Source of the DNA: Stutzerimonas stutzeri
GTDB lineage: Bacteria > Pseudomonadota > Gammaproteobacteria > Pseudomonadales > Pseudomonadaceae
DNA: 64,000 bases
Direction: 5' to 3'
NCBI RefSeq assembly: GCF_038561965.1
Contig: NZ_CP139348.1
Coordinates: 1 to 64,000, forward strand
In this document: positions 25,250 to 34,901 of the stretch, in pieces
How positions within the stretch are numbered: the stretch's first letter is position 1
Layout: each line of letters starts with the position of its first letter
Made by a program: the position numbers and the translations under genes
The notes under the pieces: model-generated
The model's database searches: none
Seen by the model: only the letters and a program-made list of their open reading frames with translations
What the model was told of the DNA's origin: nothing

Positions 25250-26341
25250 ATGCCTGCCATTTCCCCTGCCGAGCTCGAAGCCCGGCTGCGTCTTCATCTG
25301 CTGCCCGAACTCGGCCCGCGCCGTCTGCGCAAGCTGGTTAGTGCCTTTCCCGATGCCGCTTCGGCGCTGAGCGCCCCTGCTAGTGCCTGGCGCTCGCTGG
25401 GGTTGCCGGCCGTTTGTGCCGAACCGCGACGCAGTGCTGAAATCCGCGAGCGTGCCAGTGCAGCCCTTGCCTGGCTGGAACAGCCGGACCGGCACCTGCT
25501 CTGCTGGGACGACCCAAACTACCCTGCCTTGCTCGCCGAGCTGCCAGATGCGCCGCCGCTGCTGTTCATAGCCGGCGACCCGTCACTGCTTGAGCGACCG
25601 CAGCTGGCGATGGTTGGCAGTCGCCGTGCTTCGCGCAACGGCCTGGACAACGCCTGGGCTTTTTCCCGCAGCCTGGCCGGTGCCGGTTTCGTCATCACCA
25701 GCGGACTGGCGCTGGGCATCGACGGCGCGGCGCATCAGGGCGCGCTGGATGCCGGTGGCAAAACCATCGCTGTGCTCGGTACCGGGATCGAGCGGTTGTA
25801 TCCCCAGCGCCATGTAGGCCTCGCGCGGCAGATCGTCGAGCAAGGCGGTGCGCTGGTGTCCGAGCTGCCGCTGGACTGCCCGCCGCAGGCCAGCAACTTT
25901 CCCCGGCGCAATCGCATCATCAGCGGTTTGTCATTGGGCGTGCTGGTGGTCGAGGCGAGCCCGTCCAGCGGCTCGCTGATTACTGCCCGACTCGCCGCGG
26001 AACAGGGCCGCGAGGTCTATGCGATCCCCGGTTCGATCCATCATCCCGGCGCCCGAGGTTGCCATCAGCTCATCCGCCAGGGCGCGGCGCTGGTGGAATC
26101 GGTCGAGGATGTGCTCGAAGCCCTGCGTGGCTGGCAGCGCATCGAGCCGCTGGCTGGCGAAACGCCGATGCAGACGGATAATCCGCTGCTGCGTGAGCTG
26201 CTGGCGGCGTCACGCAGTAGCGAAGCATTGGCAATGGCGCTCGACCAGCCGCTCGGGCAGGTGCTGGCGCAGTTGACCGAGCTGGAAGTCGATGGGCTGG
26301 TCGCCTGCGATAACGGGCTTTGGTCGGTCATTACCTGCTAG
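25250..26341 (+). CDS. dprA: DNA processing protein DprA (Smf)
   Basis: DprA binds incoming single-stranded DNA and loads RecA during natural transformation, a trait well known in P. stutzeri. The start is the ATG at 25250 with AAGGAG at 25235-25240, giving 363 aa. The Rossmann-like core has VGSRRASRNGLDNAWAFS and SGLALGIDGAAHQGAL. A small C-terminal winged-helix-like domain follows near 300. It shares its direction with tsaC. Confidence 0.95.
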   Translation: MPAISPAELEARLRLHLLPELGPRRLRKLVSAFPDAASALSAPASAWRSLGLPAVCAEPRRSAEIRERASAALAWLEQPDRHLLCWDDPNYPALLAELPDAPPLLFIAGDPSLLERPQLAMVGSRRASRNGLDNAWAFSRSLAGAGFVITSGLALGIDGAAHQGALDAGGKTIAVLGTGIERLYPQRHVGLARQIVEQGGALVSELPLDCPPQASNFPRRNRIISGLSLGVLVVEASPSSGSLITARLAAEQGREVYAIPGSIHHPGARGCHQLIRQGAALVESVEDVLEALRGWQRIEPLAGETPMQTDNPLLRELLAASRSSEALAMALDQPLGQVLAQLTELEVDGLVACDNGLWSVITC

Positions 26342-26496
26342 GCGGCTTCATCGCTACGGCTCAGCGTGAGCTCATCACCGTCGCCCGGCAAAACCGCTCG
26401 CCCGCTGCGTACTTCCCGTATGCGAAAAAGGATTTCCTGTTGCAGCCTGTTGCGAATCAGCCGGTCAGCCCCCTGCTCGGCGACATATGGCTTGGG

Positions 26497-26502
26497 TACA
26501 CT
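26497..26502 (+). promoter_or_regulatory. candidate -10 hexamer before tsaC
   Basis: TACACT lies 30 bases upstream of the tsaC start in a 190-base gap after dprA and matches four of six consensus positions. No clear -35 is visible, so this is a weak call. Confidence 0.25.
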
Positions 26503-26531
26503 GCCGACTTTTCATCCAGGCAGAGGTCGGC

Positions 26532-27089
26532 ATGATCGGCGATTGGCGTGTGCAGCAGGTGGCGCGGGTGGTCCGTGCTGGCGGAGTAATCGCCTACCCG
26601 ACCGAAGCAGTCTGGGGTCTGGGTTGCGACCCGTGGGATGAAGATGCGGTGATGCGACTGCTGGCGCTCAAGGAACGGCCGGTGGAGAAGGGCTTGATCC
26701 TCATTGCTGACGCCATCGAGCAGTTCGATTTCCTGCTGGATGATCTACCCGAGCGTTGGCTCGATCGCCTGGCCGGCACTTGGCCGGGGCCGAACACCTG
26801 GCTGGTGCCGCACCGCGGCCGCCTGCCGGAGTGGATCACCGGGCGCCATGACAGCGTCGCGCTGCGGGTCACGGACCACCCGCTAGTTGCGCGCTTGTGC
26901 GCGCTGACTGGGCCTCTGGTTTCAACCTCGGCCAATCCAGCGGGCCGTCCCGCAGCGCGTTCGCGGCTGCGGGTGGAGCAATACTTCCCACAGCAGCTCG
27001 ACGCGGTGTTTACCGGCCCGTTGGGTGGGCGACGCAACCCCAGCGTCATCCGTGATCTGCGTAGCGGCGACGTCATTCGTCCTGCCTGA
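26532..27089 (+). CDS. tsaC: threonylcarbamoyl-AMP synthase (TsaC/YrdC)
   Basis: TsaC makes threonylcarbamoyl-AMP for t6A modification of tRNAs that read ANN codons. The 185 aa product starts at the ATG 26532 behind AGAGG. Family motifs are VIAYPTEAVWGLGCDP, KGLILI, and VSTSANPAGRPAA near 137. It is convergent with qor. Length and gene order match the Pseudomonas homologue. Confidence 0.94.
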   Translation: MIGDWRVQQVARVVRAGGVIAYPTEAVWGLGCDPWDEDAVMRLLALKERPVEKGLILIADAIEQFDFLLDDLPERWLDRLAGTWPGPNTWLVPHRGRLPEWITGRHDSVALRVTDHPLVARLCALTGPLVSTSANPAGRPAARSRLRVEQYFPQQLDAVFTGPLGGRRNPSVIRDLRSGDVIRPA

Positions 27090-27147
27090 CGGCCAGCTTT
27101 TCTGCACGGCTGCTCCAGTCCGCATAGCGGAGCAGTCGGCAAACCCA

Positions 27148-28125
27148 TCAGGGCAACAAAATGGTCGATCCGGTGGTCTGTCCTGCAGCCAGCTTGCGCT
27201 GGGCTTCGGCCGCTTCGCTGAGCGGGTAGCGCTGGCCGATCTCGACCTGGATCTTGCCGCTGCCGATCATTTCGAACAGTTCATCGGCCATCGCCTGCAG
27301 GCGTTCTGGCGTATCGGCGTAGCCGGCGAGGATCGGCCTGGTGACGAACAGCGAACCCTTCTGTGCCAGTACGCCCAGGTTCACCCCGGTGACCGCACCG
27401 GAGGCGTTGCCGAAACTCACCAGCAGGCCGCGTGGGGCGACGCAGTCCAGCGAGGTCTCCCAGCTGTCCTTGCCCACCGAGTCGTAAACCACCGGGCATT
27501 TTTTGCCCTCCGTGAGCTCCAGCACGCGTTGCACCACATCTTCGCGGGTGCGATCGATGGTGGCCCAGGCCCCGAGCGATTTGGCACGCGCGGCCTTGTC
27601 CGCCGAGCCGACCACGCCGATCAGCTGCGCGCCCAGCGCGTGGGCCCACTGGCAAGCGATGGAACCGACGCCGCCAGCCGCGGCATGGAACAGCACCGTC
27701 TCGCCGGCCTGCAGCGGATGGACCTGGCGCAGCAGGTACTGGCAGGTCAGGCCCTTGAGCATTGCGGCGGCGGCTTGCTCGAAGCTGATCGAATCCGGCA
27801 GTTTGACCAGATGCCGTGCCGGCAACGTGTGATGCTCGCCATAGGCGCCCAGCGGCCCGGTTGCATAGGCGACGCGGTCGCCGGGTTGCAGTTTCTGCAC
27901 GCCCTCGCCTACTGCCTCGACCACGCCGGCTCCCTCGGTGCCCAGCCCGGATGGCAGGCTCGGCGGCTGGTACAGGCCGCCACGGAAATAGGTGTCGATG
28001 AAGTTCAAACCGATGGCGTGATTGCGCACCCGTACCTCACCTGGGGCCGGCTCGCTGAGCGGCATATCGACCTGTTCCAGCACTTCGGGACCGCCGTGCT
28101 GGCTGAATTGGACGCGCTGGGACAT
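27148..28125 (-). CDS. qor: NADPH:quinone reductase
   Basis: A zinc-free medium-chain dehydrogenase that reduces quinones. The 325 aa product starts at ATG 28125 with AGGAG upstream. The GroES-like N-terminal domain is followed by the NADPH Rossmann motif HAAAGGVGSIACQWA near 150. The zinc-ligand Cys of alcohol dehydrogenases is absent, as in quinone reductases. It is divergent from hemF with about 150 bases between starts. Confidence 0.93.
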   Translation of the reverse strand: MSQRVQFSQHGGPEVLEQVDMPLSEPAPGEVRVRNHAIGLNFIDTYFRGGLYQPPSLPSGLGTEGAGVVEAVGEGVQKLQPGDRVAYATGPLGAYGEHHTLPARHLVKLPDSISFEQAAAAMLKGLTCQYLLRQVHPLQAGETVLFHAAAGGVGSIACQWAHALGAQLIGVVGSADKAARAKSLGAWATIDRTREDVVQRVLELTEGKKCPVVYDSVGKDSWETSLDCVAPRGLLVSFGNASGAVTGVNLGVLAQKGSLFVTRPILAGYADTPERLQAMADELFEMIGSGKIQVEIGQRYPLSEAAEAQRKLAAGQTTGSTILLP

Positions 28126-28277
28126 GTCTGGCTCCTGGTCGTTGAAAGAGCGCCTATCCAACCCGTCAGGGCTGCGTTCGTCAATCGGCTGAATGCTATG
28201 CTTGCCGGCCGACCCCGTTTCAAGCATCGCTCAGCCGCCCTTGATGGCTGCCGAGCGGTCTTCTGCAAGGTGATTTC

Positions 28278-29195
28278 GTGAACGACAGGACCGAAGCCGT
28301 CAAAGCCTATCTGCTCGATCTGCAGGACCGCATCTGCGCTGCGCTGGAGGCCGAGGATGGCGGTGCGCGCTTCGCCGAGGATGCCTGGACGCGACCCGCC
28401 GGCGGTGGCGGCAGGACCCGGGTGATCGAGAATGGCGCACTGGTCGAAAAGGGTGGCGTGAATTTCTCCCATGTCCACGGTGACAGCCTGCCGCCGTCGG
28501 CCAGCGCACACCGGCCGGAGCTGGCTGGGCGTGGTTTCGAAGCGCTTGGCGTGTCGCTGGTGATCCACCCGCACAATCCGTACGTACCGACCTCCCACGC
28601 CAACGTGCGCTTCTTCATCGCCGAAAAGGAAGGTGAGGAACCGGTCTGGTGGTTCGGTGGTGGTTTCGACCTGACACCCTACTACGGTGCCGAGGAAGAC
28701 TGTGTGCACTGGCACCGGGTCGCGCGGGATGCCTGCGCGCCGTTTGGTGCGGACGTCTACCCGCGCTACAAGGAGTGGTGTGATCGCTATTTCCATATCA
28801 AGCACCGCCACGAACCCCGTGGTGTCGGCGGGCTGTTTTTCGACGACCTGAACCAGTGGGACTTCGACACCAGCTTCGCCTTCATGCGTGCGGTCGGCGA
28901 CGCCTACCTCGACGCCTATCTGCCCATCGTCCAGCGGCGCAAGGCCACGCCGTTCGGTGAGCGCGAGCGGCAGTTCCAGCTGCTGCGACGCGGGCGTTAC
29001 GTCGAATACAACCTGGTCTACGACCGCGGCACCCTGTTCGGCCTGCAATCGGGTGGGCGCACCGAGTCCATCCTCATGTCGCTGCCGCCGCAAGTGGCCT
29101 GGGGCTACGACAAGCATCCCGAGCCGGGTACGCCAGAAGCGCGGTTGACCGAGTACTTCCTGCAGGACCGCGACTGGCTTGCCGAGCAGCCGTAG
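28278..29195 (+). CDS. hemF: oxygen-dependent coproporphyrinogen III oxidase
   Basis: HemF decarboxylates coproporphyrinogen III to protoporphyrinogen IX using oxygen. The 305 aa product begins at a GTG preceded by AAGGTGA. The sequence is strongly conserved: HPHNPYVPTSHANVRFF, WWFGGGFDLTPYY and the C-terminal GRTESILMSLPPQVAW. aroE follows after 57 bases in the same direction. Confidence 0.97.
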   Translation: MNDRTEAVKAYLLDLQDRICAALEAEDGGARFAEDAWTRPAGGGGRTRVIENGALVEKGGVNFSHVHGDSLPPSASAHRPELAGRGFEALGVSLVIHPHNPYVPTSHANVRFFIAEKEGEEPVWWFGGGFDLTPYYGAEEDCVHWHRVARDACAPFGADVYPRYKEWCDRYFHIKHRHEPRGVGGLFFDDLNQWDFDTSFAFMRAVGDAYLDAYLPIVQRRKATPFGERERQFQLLRRGRYVEYNLVYDRGTLFGLQSGGRTESILMSLPPQVAWGYDKHPEPGTPEARLTEYFLQDRDWLAEQP

Positions 29196-29252
29196 ATCGA
29201 CGCGCAACGCAGCCCGTAACGCCTTCAGAACAGATTGATGCAGAGGTATTGG

Positions 29253-30065
29253 ATGGACCGCTACGGCGTCTTCGGCAACCCCATCGGCCACAGCAAGTCA
29301 CCGCAGATTCACGCCCTGTTCGCCGCCCAGACCGGTCAGGTGCTGAGCTATGAGCCTTTGCTGGCGCCGCTGGACGACTTCCCTGCGTTCGCCCAGGCAT
29401 TTTTCCGTGACGGTCTGGGCGCCAATGTCACCGTTCCGTTCAAGGAACAGGCCTACCGGATGACCGATCAGCTGACCGAGCGCGCGCGCCGAGCCGGTGC
29501 GGTGAATACCCTGAAGAAGCTCGATGACGGGCGCCTGCTCGGCGATAACACCGACGGCGCCGGGTTGGTGAGCGATCTGCTGAATGCCGGGGTGACGCTG
29601 GCCGGTCAGCGCATTCTGCTACTGGGTGCCGGCGGAGCCGTGCGTGGCGTGCTGGAACCTTTGCTGGCGCAGCAGCCCGCCGCGCTGACCATCGCCAACC
29701 GCACCACGAGCAAGGCCGAACAACTGGTACGGGAATTCGCCGAACTCGGCCCGCTGTCCGCAGGCGACTTTGCCGACCTCACCGCGCCGGTGGACCTGAT
29801 CATCAATGGCACCTCGGCCAGCCTCGGCGGCGAACTGCCACCGCTGGCCGTGACGCTGATCGAGCCAGGCCATACCTTCTGCTACGACATGATGTACGCC
29901 GCAACGCCCACGGCATTCTGTCGGTGGGCGGCTGCATTGGGTGCGATTACCCGTGACGGGCTCGGCATGCTGGTGGAGCAGGCGGCAGAAGCATTCGAAC
30001 TCTGGCGTGGAATCCGCCCGGATACGGCGCCGGTGCTGGCCGAACTGCGTCGACAGCTGAGCTAG
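29253..30065 (+). CDS. aroE: shikimate dehydrogenase
   Basis: AroE reduces 3-dehydroshikimate to shikimate with NADPH. From the ATG at 29253 (AGAGG upstream) the product is 270 aa. Substrate motifs are GNPIGHSKSP and NVTVPFKE with the catalytic Lys; the NADPH site is LLGAGGAVRGVLEPLL near 127. Its stop overlaps the convergent downstream gene by four bases. Confidence 0.96.
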   Translation: MDRYGVFGNPIGHSKSPQIHALFAAQTGQVLSYEPLLAPLDDFPAFAQAFFRDGLGANVTVPFKEQAYRMTDQLTERARRAGAVNTLKKLDDGRLLGDNTDGAGLVSDLLNAGVTLAGQRILLLGAGGAVRGVLEPLLAQQPAALTIANRTTSKAEQLVREFAELGPLSAGDFADLTAPVDLIINGTSASLGGELPPLAVTLIEPGHTFCYDMMYAATPTAFCRWAAALGAITRDGLGMLVEQAAEAFELWRGIRPDTAPVLAELRRQLS

Positions 30066-30673
30066 CCGCTGAAGTGAATGCGCTGATGGATGTGCTGGGG
30101 TTGTTCCAGTTCATCGACGATGCCAGCGGCGATGCGCTGCAATTGCCGATAGGGATTGGCGTCGCCTTTGCCGGCAGCCTCGGCTAGCGCCTCGACGGTC
30201 AACTGGCTACCGGCTGACGGTGCGTCTACCAGTGTCCAGCGCAGCGGATGTTTGATCAGCCGTTGCAAGGCTGCTTCGACCTCTGGCTGCAGTTTGATCG
30301 CCGGGAAGTCAGCAATCAGCAGCAAACGCTCGACCCCGACGCGTTGCATGCCCAGCAGCAGCGCTTCCACCGCCTGGTAGAAGTCTCGCTTGGGCGACTC
30401 GCCGGTGACTGCATCGGTGCCAGGTAGGCGCGGTGTCTGGAACAGACAGATCACCGCGTCCATACCCGCCACGCTCTCGCTTACGCTGATCGGATCGAAT
30501 GGATCGCCTGGCTTGGTGCGCAAGCCCGGGCGAGCCGATATCGAATTGAGATCGTCGATCAAGGCGACGGCCTCATGCTGGCGGCTGAGCAACTCCACCA
30601 GCAGCGCGCTGCCGAGGTCGGCATGCGCACCGTAGAGTGCGAACTTCAACCGCGGCGTTTCGGCGTTGAGCAT
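30062..30673 (-). CDS. NAD(P)-binding Rossmann-fold protein, function unknown
   Basis: A 203 aa protein with an N-terminal dinucleotide-binding pattern FALYGAHADLGSALLVELL, as in NmrA-like or atypical short-chain dehydrogenases. No Tyr-x3-Lys catalytic pair is evident. It is followed in its own direction by nothing, since aroE is convergent, and is preceded by the DUF883 gene after 12 bases, so those two are probably cotranscribed. I cannot assign a reaction. Confidence 0.7.
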   Translation of the reverse strand: MLNAETPRLKFALYGAHADLGSALLVELLSRQHEAVALIDDLNSISARPGLRTKPGDPFDPISVSESVAGMDAVICLFQTPRLPGTDAVTGESPKRDFYQAVEALLLGMQRVGVERLLLIADFPAIKLQPEVEAALQRLIKHPLRWTLVDAPSAGSQLTVEALAEAAGKGDANPYRQLQRIAAGIVDELEQPQHIHQRIHFSG

Positions 30674-30685
30674 GGCGTTTGCCGG

Positions 30686-30997
30686 TCAGCGACGGGTGAC
30701 CAGGTAACCAATCACCGCAAACGCGCCGGCGGCCAGGGCCAGTGTGCTCAGCGGGTGTTCCTTGGCGCAGTCACGCGCCGCGCGGCTGGCCTCGCGGGTA
30801 CGCTTGGACAGGTCGGCATAGTGCTCATCCCAATCCTGATCCTGCCAAAGCGACTCGGCTCGCGATCGCAGTGCGCCCAGGCGCTTGCGAGAATCGCGGG
30901 CGGCATCGTGCTTGAGCTCGTCGAGCGCGCGCATCAGGCTTTCGATCTCGTGTTGGACTTCTTCGCGGGTGGTGGGCTTGTGGCTGAAACGGGACAT
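30686..30997 (-). CDS. DUF883 (ElaB/YqjD-like) inner-membrane protein
   Basis: A 103 aa protein with a long charged helical N-terminus (EEVQHEIESLMRALDELKHDAA), a middle part rich in Arg and Glu, and one C-terminal membrane segment STLALAAGAFAVIGYLVTRR. This layout is that of ElaB/YqjD/YgaM, tail-anchored proteins reported to bind ribosomes in stationary phase. GGGAGGT upstream of the ATG is a good ribosome-binding site. Confidence 0.85.
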   Translation of the reverse strand: MSRFSHKPTTREEVQHEIESLMRALDELKHDAARDSRKRLGALRSRAESLWQDQDWDEHYADLSKRTREASRAARDCAKEHPLSTLALAAGAFAVIGYLVTRR

Positions 30998-31245
30998 GGC
31001 GGGACCTCCCCTCGGTAAGTGTCAGCGTTTGACCCCGGAAAGACCGAGAGGTGCAGCCGATCAGAAACGGCCATGCTGCGGGAGGCACGTCAGAATGTTT
31101 CCGCAATGCCGGCAGCCACCGAACGGCATCCGACGAACCGTTCATCGGGAACAGGCGGGCCGTCGGGCGATTCCCTATACTGGCACAACGTCTACCACGT
31201 CGCATTTAGCGCATTTCGCCCTTTCATCGCGGGGAAAAACCCATC

Positions 31246-32184
31246 GTGAACTTTCGTCGTACCCTGGCCAGCCTGTTTGTCGTCTGCCTGGCCTCGTTGC
31301 CAGTCCACCATGCCCAGGCTGCCAAGCCGGCCGTTCAGGAGCTCGCCTCCGGCAGTGCGCTGCTGGTCGACCTCAATACCAATGAAGTGCTGTATTCCAG
31401 CAACCCCGACATGGTGGTACCGATCGCCTCGGTGACCAAGCTGATGACCGCCATGGTTGCGCTGGATGCCAAACTGCCGCTGGATCAGGTGCTACCGGTG
31501 ACCATCCGCGACGCCAGGGAAATGCAGGGCGTGTTCTCGCGCGTGCGTATCGGCAGCGAGATCAGCCGGCGCGAGATGCTGCTGCTGACCCTGATGTCCT
31601 CGGAAAACCGTGCTGCGGCCAGCCTCGCGCACCACTACCCGGGCGGTTACCCGGCGTTCATCCAGGCGATGAACGCCAAGGCGCACGCGCTGGGCATGAC
31701 CCGCACGCATTATGTCGAGCCTACCGGCCTGTCCGAGCGCAACGTCTCCAGCGCCAATGATCTGGTCAAGCTGATCCGCGCCAGCCGCCAGTACGCATTG
31801 ATCCAGCAGTTCAGCACCACCGACGAAAAGACCGTGGCGTTCCGCAAACCCAACTACACGCTCGGCTTTCGCAACACCAATGCCCTGGTGCGCAAGAACA
31901 ACTGGGACATCCAGCTGAGCAAGACCGGCTTCACCAACGCTGCCGGCCATTGCCTGGTGATGAGTACCACTATGAAGCAGCGCCCGGTGGCGTTCGTGGT
32001 GCTCGATGCGTTCGGCAAGTACACCCATATGGCTGACGCCAATCGCCTGAAGAAGTGGCTGGAAACCGGCACCGTGACTCCTGTGCCCGCCGCGGCGCTG
32101 GCCTACAAGCAGCAGAAGCAGGCCCAGCGCCAGCTGGCCGGCCAGCCTGCTGATGCGGCGCAGGCTCTGCTCGACGCACGCTGA
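31246..32184 (+). CDS. pbpG: D-alanyl-D-alanine endopeptidase (PBP7 family)
   Basis: A periplasmic low-molecular-weight penicillin-binding protein that cleaves peptidoglycan cross-links. The 312 aa product starts at a GTG and has a signal peptide ending near HHAQA. The three serine-peptidase motifs are SVTK (Ser62, Lys65), SEN (in MSSENRAAASL) and KTG (in SKTGFTNAAG). The C-terminal tail is short, without the extra domain of PBP5. It is divergent from the DUF883 gene. Confidence 0.93.
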   Translation: MNFRRTLASLFVVCLASLPVHHAQAAKPAVQELASGSALLVDLNTNEVLYSSNPDMVVPIASVTKLMTAMVALDAKLPLDQVLPVTIRDAREMQGVFSRVRIGSEISRREMLLLTLMSSENRAAASLAHHYPGGYPAFIQAMNAKAHALGMTRTHYVEPTGLSERNVSSANDLVKLIRASRQYALIQQFSTTDEKTVAFRKPNYTLGFRNTNALVRKNNWDIQLSKTGFTNAAGHCLVMSTTMKQRPVAFVVLDAFGKYTHMADANRLKKWLETGTVTPVPAAALAYKQQKQAQRQLAGQPADAAQALLDAR

Positions 32185-32276
32185 GGCCCAATGCTCGCTG
32201 CGTGACGAATGCGTCGCGCAGCTAACCCGTCCAGTGGGACCTGATGCTCGTTCTTGAGTTTGCGCAACTCTTTTCC

Positions 32277-32294
32277 TGATAGGGATTCCTATCA
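32277..32294. promoter_or_regulatory. Fur-box-like inverted repeat
   Basis: TGATAGG and CCTATCA form a perfect seven-base inverted repeat around GATT. Its size, the GAT...ATC arms and the position 38 bases before the DUF2946 gene of a TonB-receptor cluster fit a Fur operator. It is a shortened match to the 19-base consensus, so another dimeric regulator is possible. Confidence 0.5.
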
Positions 32295-32331
32295 TGAACT
32301 CCATTCGCAACCGCGCCTTATCGGACTGCCG

Positions 32332-32724
32332 ATGAACCGCCGCCGTCTTCCCGCCTGGCTCGCCAGCCTGGCCCTGCTGATCCATTTGCTGAGCATGCCG
32401 CTCTCGGGCCTGCTGCCGGCGGAGACCAAGCGCCTGCTCGGCTGGAGTGGGCATTGCCCGTTGATGCAGGCGCAGGTGCAGCAGTCGCATGCGCTGCATG
32501 AAGCTGCAGGTCATGGCGAGCATGAGCCGGGCACGCATGGCGGGATGCCGCCGTGCTGCTGCTGCGCCGGCTCGATTGGCCTGGCAGCGCTGCCAGGCGC
32601 ATCACCGTTGCTGCCGCTACAACCTGTCGGACGTGAAGTCCGCGCCGCCGAATCACGTGACCATTGGTCATCGCCACGGGAACAGTGGCCGGCCCTGAAT
32701 CCCCGCGCTTCCCCCCTCGCCTGA
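32332..32724 (+). CDS. DUF2946 family protein
   Basis: A 130 aa small exported or membrane protein. It has an N-terminal hydrophobic segment (LPAWLASLALLIHLLSMPLSGLL), a His-rich middle (HALHEAAGHGEHEPGTHGG) and a four-Cys run PCCCCAGS. DUF2946 members are commonly found beside TonB-dependent receptors and copper genes and are suspected to handle metal, but no function is established. The Cys and His clusters here support metal binding by inference. The receptor gene starts 123 bases downstream. Confidence 0.75.
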   Translation: MNRRRLPAWLASLALLIHLLSMPLSGLLPAETKRLLGWSGHCPLMQAQVQQSHALHEAAGHGEHEPGTHGGMPPCCCCAGSIGLAALPGASPLLPLQPVGREVRAAESRDHWSSPREQWPALNPRASPLA

Positions 32725-32847
32725 CGCCCCGGCGTCACCCTTCGCTGCCACGCCTGAACCGCCTGCACCAGCCATTGGCTTCGTGCCGGCGCCTGCTTGC
32801 GGCTACTCGCCGTATGGCCATGCCTGTTGCACAAGGAAGCATGTGAG

Positions 32848-34896
32848 ATGCTCGACCACTCTGCGCAAACTTCGCGGCGCCCAGCGCTGCGCCCACTGCT
32901 TATCGCGGTTCTGGCCGCCAGCTATCTACCGGCAGGCTTTGCCGAAACCACTGGATCTTCCCTGTCGCTGGGCAGCAGCACCGTCACCGCGACCCAGTCG
33001 GGTGGCGGCTTGCCGACCAGCAGCGTGATCAGCTCGGTCGATCTGCTCGGCGGCGACATTCTCGAGCAGCAGCCAGTGCTCTATTCCTGGGAGCTGTTTC
33101 GTCGTGCGCCGGGAGTGATGCTCACCGAGTTCGGTCAAGGCACCAGCTCCGGCAAACTGTCCTTTCGCGGCTTCAACGGCGAAGGCGAAGTCAATGCGGT
33201 CAAGCTGCTGATCGATGGCATCCCAAGCAATAGCAACGACGGCAACATGCCCTATCTGGACATGCTGTTCCCCCTGGAGATCGACGGCATCGAGGTGGTG
33301 CGCGGCACCAACGACCCACGCTACGGCCTGTACAACATCGCCGGCAACGTCGCCGTGCAGTCGCGCATCGGCGGTGACTACGGCAAGGCTCGGCTGCGCT
33401 ACGGCAGCTACGACACCCAGGAGCTGCAGCTGGCCAAGGGCATCGAAAGCGGCAACTGGACGCAGAACTACTTCATCGGCCAGCAGAAAAGCGACGGCTA
33501 CCGCGACCATGCCGGCAGCGAGCGCACCAGCCTGTCCGGCAAATGGTTTTACACACCGGATGCCGGCAGCTGGCGTCTCGGCCTGATCGCCCGGCATTAC
33601 GAGGCCGATGCCGACGAGCCGGGCTACCTGTCCCGCGATGATGCGCGCCGCTCGCCGCGTCAGTCCTACGCACTGTCATCCAGTGACATGGGTGAAAGGC
33701 GCATGAACCAACTCAGTCTGCACCTGGACAGCGAGCTGACGGGCGACCTCTCGTGGGCAACCAAGGTCTGGCTCAATACCTTGGACGATGACCGCTGGGT
33801 GCGTTTCTCCCAGGCCCAGCCGCAGCAGCGCCGCACCACCGAGGAGAAGCACTACGGCGCGCGGACCTCGCTGACCTATCGCCCGGACGTGGCCTGGCTG
33901 TACGACCTGGCCATCGAAGGTGGTCTGGACACCGAACAGCAGCGCAACCGCAGCGAGCGCTACACCACCGTCGAGCGCCAGGCCGTGACCCAGACCCGCG
34001 ACCAGCGCTTCGACTACGACAGCTACGGCGCCTACTTGCAGGCGGTGGTCCAGCCGGTGGAGTCGCTGAAGGTCATCCCGGCGTTTCGCGTCGACCGCAT
34101 CCGCGGCGACTTCACCGATGAGCTGAGCGGCAACGACTACGCCATCAACGACTACGGCAGCATCGAGCAGCCGAAGATCAGCCTGATCTACACCCCCATC
34201 GAGCAGCTCAGCCTTTACGGCAACTGGGGCCGTACCTTCCAGACCGGCACGGGCGCGGCCGCCTACAAGGTGCCGCCACGCACCAGCGATCTGTCGCCGT
34301 CGATCAACGACGGCTGGGAAACCGGCATCAAGTTCAGCCCAGCGCATTGGCTGGATGGGCGTATCGCCTACTGGGAGCAGGTGGCGTCCGACGAGGTGCG
34401 TCGTCGGCTCAACGATCCCAGCGGCGAATCGGAGAACCTCGGGCAAACTCGCCGCTGGGGCTACGACGCCCAGCTCAACGTCTATCCCAGTACCGACCTG
34501 AGCCTGTGGTTAGCCCATTCCTGGCAGTTTTCGGAAATCGAGAAGGCTGACCCAAGCCTGCCGGCCAGCCAGGGGCAGCAGATCGACCACGTGCCGCAGC
34601 GACTTTACTCGGCCGGTGCAACCTACCAAGCGAGCCAGGCCCTGCAGCTCAGCGGCTGGCTCAACGGCCAGACCGATTACTACCTGGAGCGGGAAAACAG
34701 TGAAGGCCGCTTTGGTGGCTACGTGTTGCTCAATCTCGGGCTGAGCTATCAGCTGACCGAGCAACTGGGCCTCGACGTGCAGCTGAAGAACCTCACCGAT
34801 CGCTACTACGAGTATGTCTGGTACGACGGTGCCGAGACGCTGCATGCGCCGGGTGCCGGCCGTGCGCTGTATGCCGCCGTGACCTTGGACTTCTGA
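32848..34896 (+). CDS. TonB-dependent outer-membrane receptor
   Basis: A 682 aa outer-membrane receptor, from the ATG at 32848 with AGGA upstream. The signal peptide ends at GFAET. The plug has RRAPGVMLTEFG, GEVNAVKLLIDGIPSN and GIEVVRGTNDPRYG; the barrel ends YAAVTLDF with a terminal Phe. The short size, without an extra N-terminal signalling domain, suggests no sigma/anti-sigma control. Ligand unknown: the Fur-like box and the PepSY partner downstream suggest an iron chelate, the DUF2946 neighbour might suggest copper. Confidence 0.88.
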   Translation: MLDHSAQTSRRPALRPLLIAVLAASYLPAGFAETTGSSLSLGSSTVTATQSGGGLPTSSVISSVDLLGGDILEQQPVLYSWELFRRAPGVMLTEFGQGTSSGKLSFRGFNGEGEVNAVKLLIDGIPSNSNDGNMPYLDMLFPLEIDGIEVVRGTNDPRYGLYNIAGNVAVQSRIGGDYGKARLRYGSYDTQELQLAKGIESGNWTQNYFIGQQKSDGYRDHAGSERTSLSGKWFYTPDAGSWRLGLIARHYEADADEPGYLSRDDARRSPRQSYALSSSDMGERRMNQLSLHLDSELTGDLSWATKVWLNTLDDDRWVRFSQAQPQQRRTTEEKHYGARTSLTYRPDVAWLYDLAIEGGLDTEQQRNRSERYTTVERQAVTQTRDQRFDYDSYGAYLQAVVQPVESLKVIPAFRVDRIRGDFTDELSGNDYAINDYGSIEQPKISLIYTPIEQLSLYGNWGRTFQTGTGAAAYKVPPRTSDLSPSINDGWETGIKFSPAHWLDGRIAYWEQVASDEVRRRLNDPSGESENLGQTRRWGYDAQLNVYPSTDLSLWLAHSWQFSEIEKADPSLPASQGQQIDHVPQRLYSAGATYQASQALQLSGWLNGQTDYYLERENSEGRFGGYVLLNLGLSYQLTEQLGLDVQLKNLTDRYYEYVWYDGAETLHAPGAGRALYAAVTLDF

Positions 34897-34901
34897 CCGG
34901 C

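Noticed and set aside
27110..27135. Terminator between the convergent tsaC and qor
   Set aside because: CTGCTCC and GGAGCAG can pair, but no T-run follows on either strand and a competing shorter stem exists.
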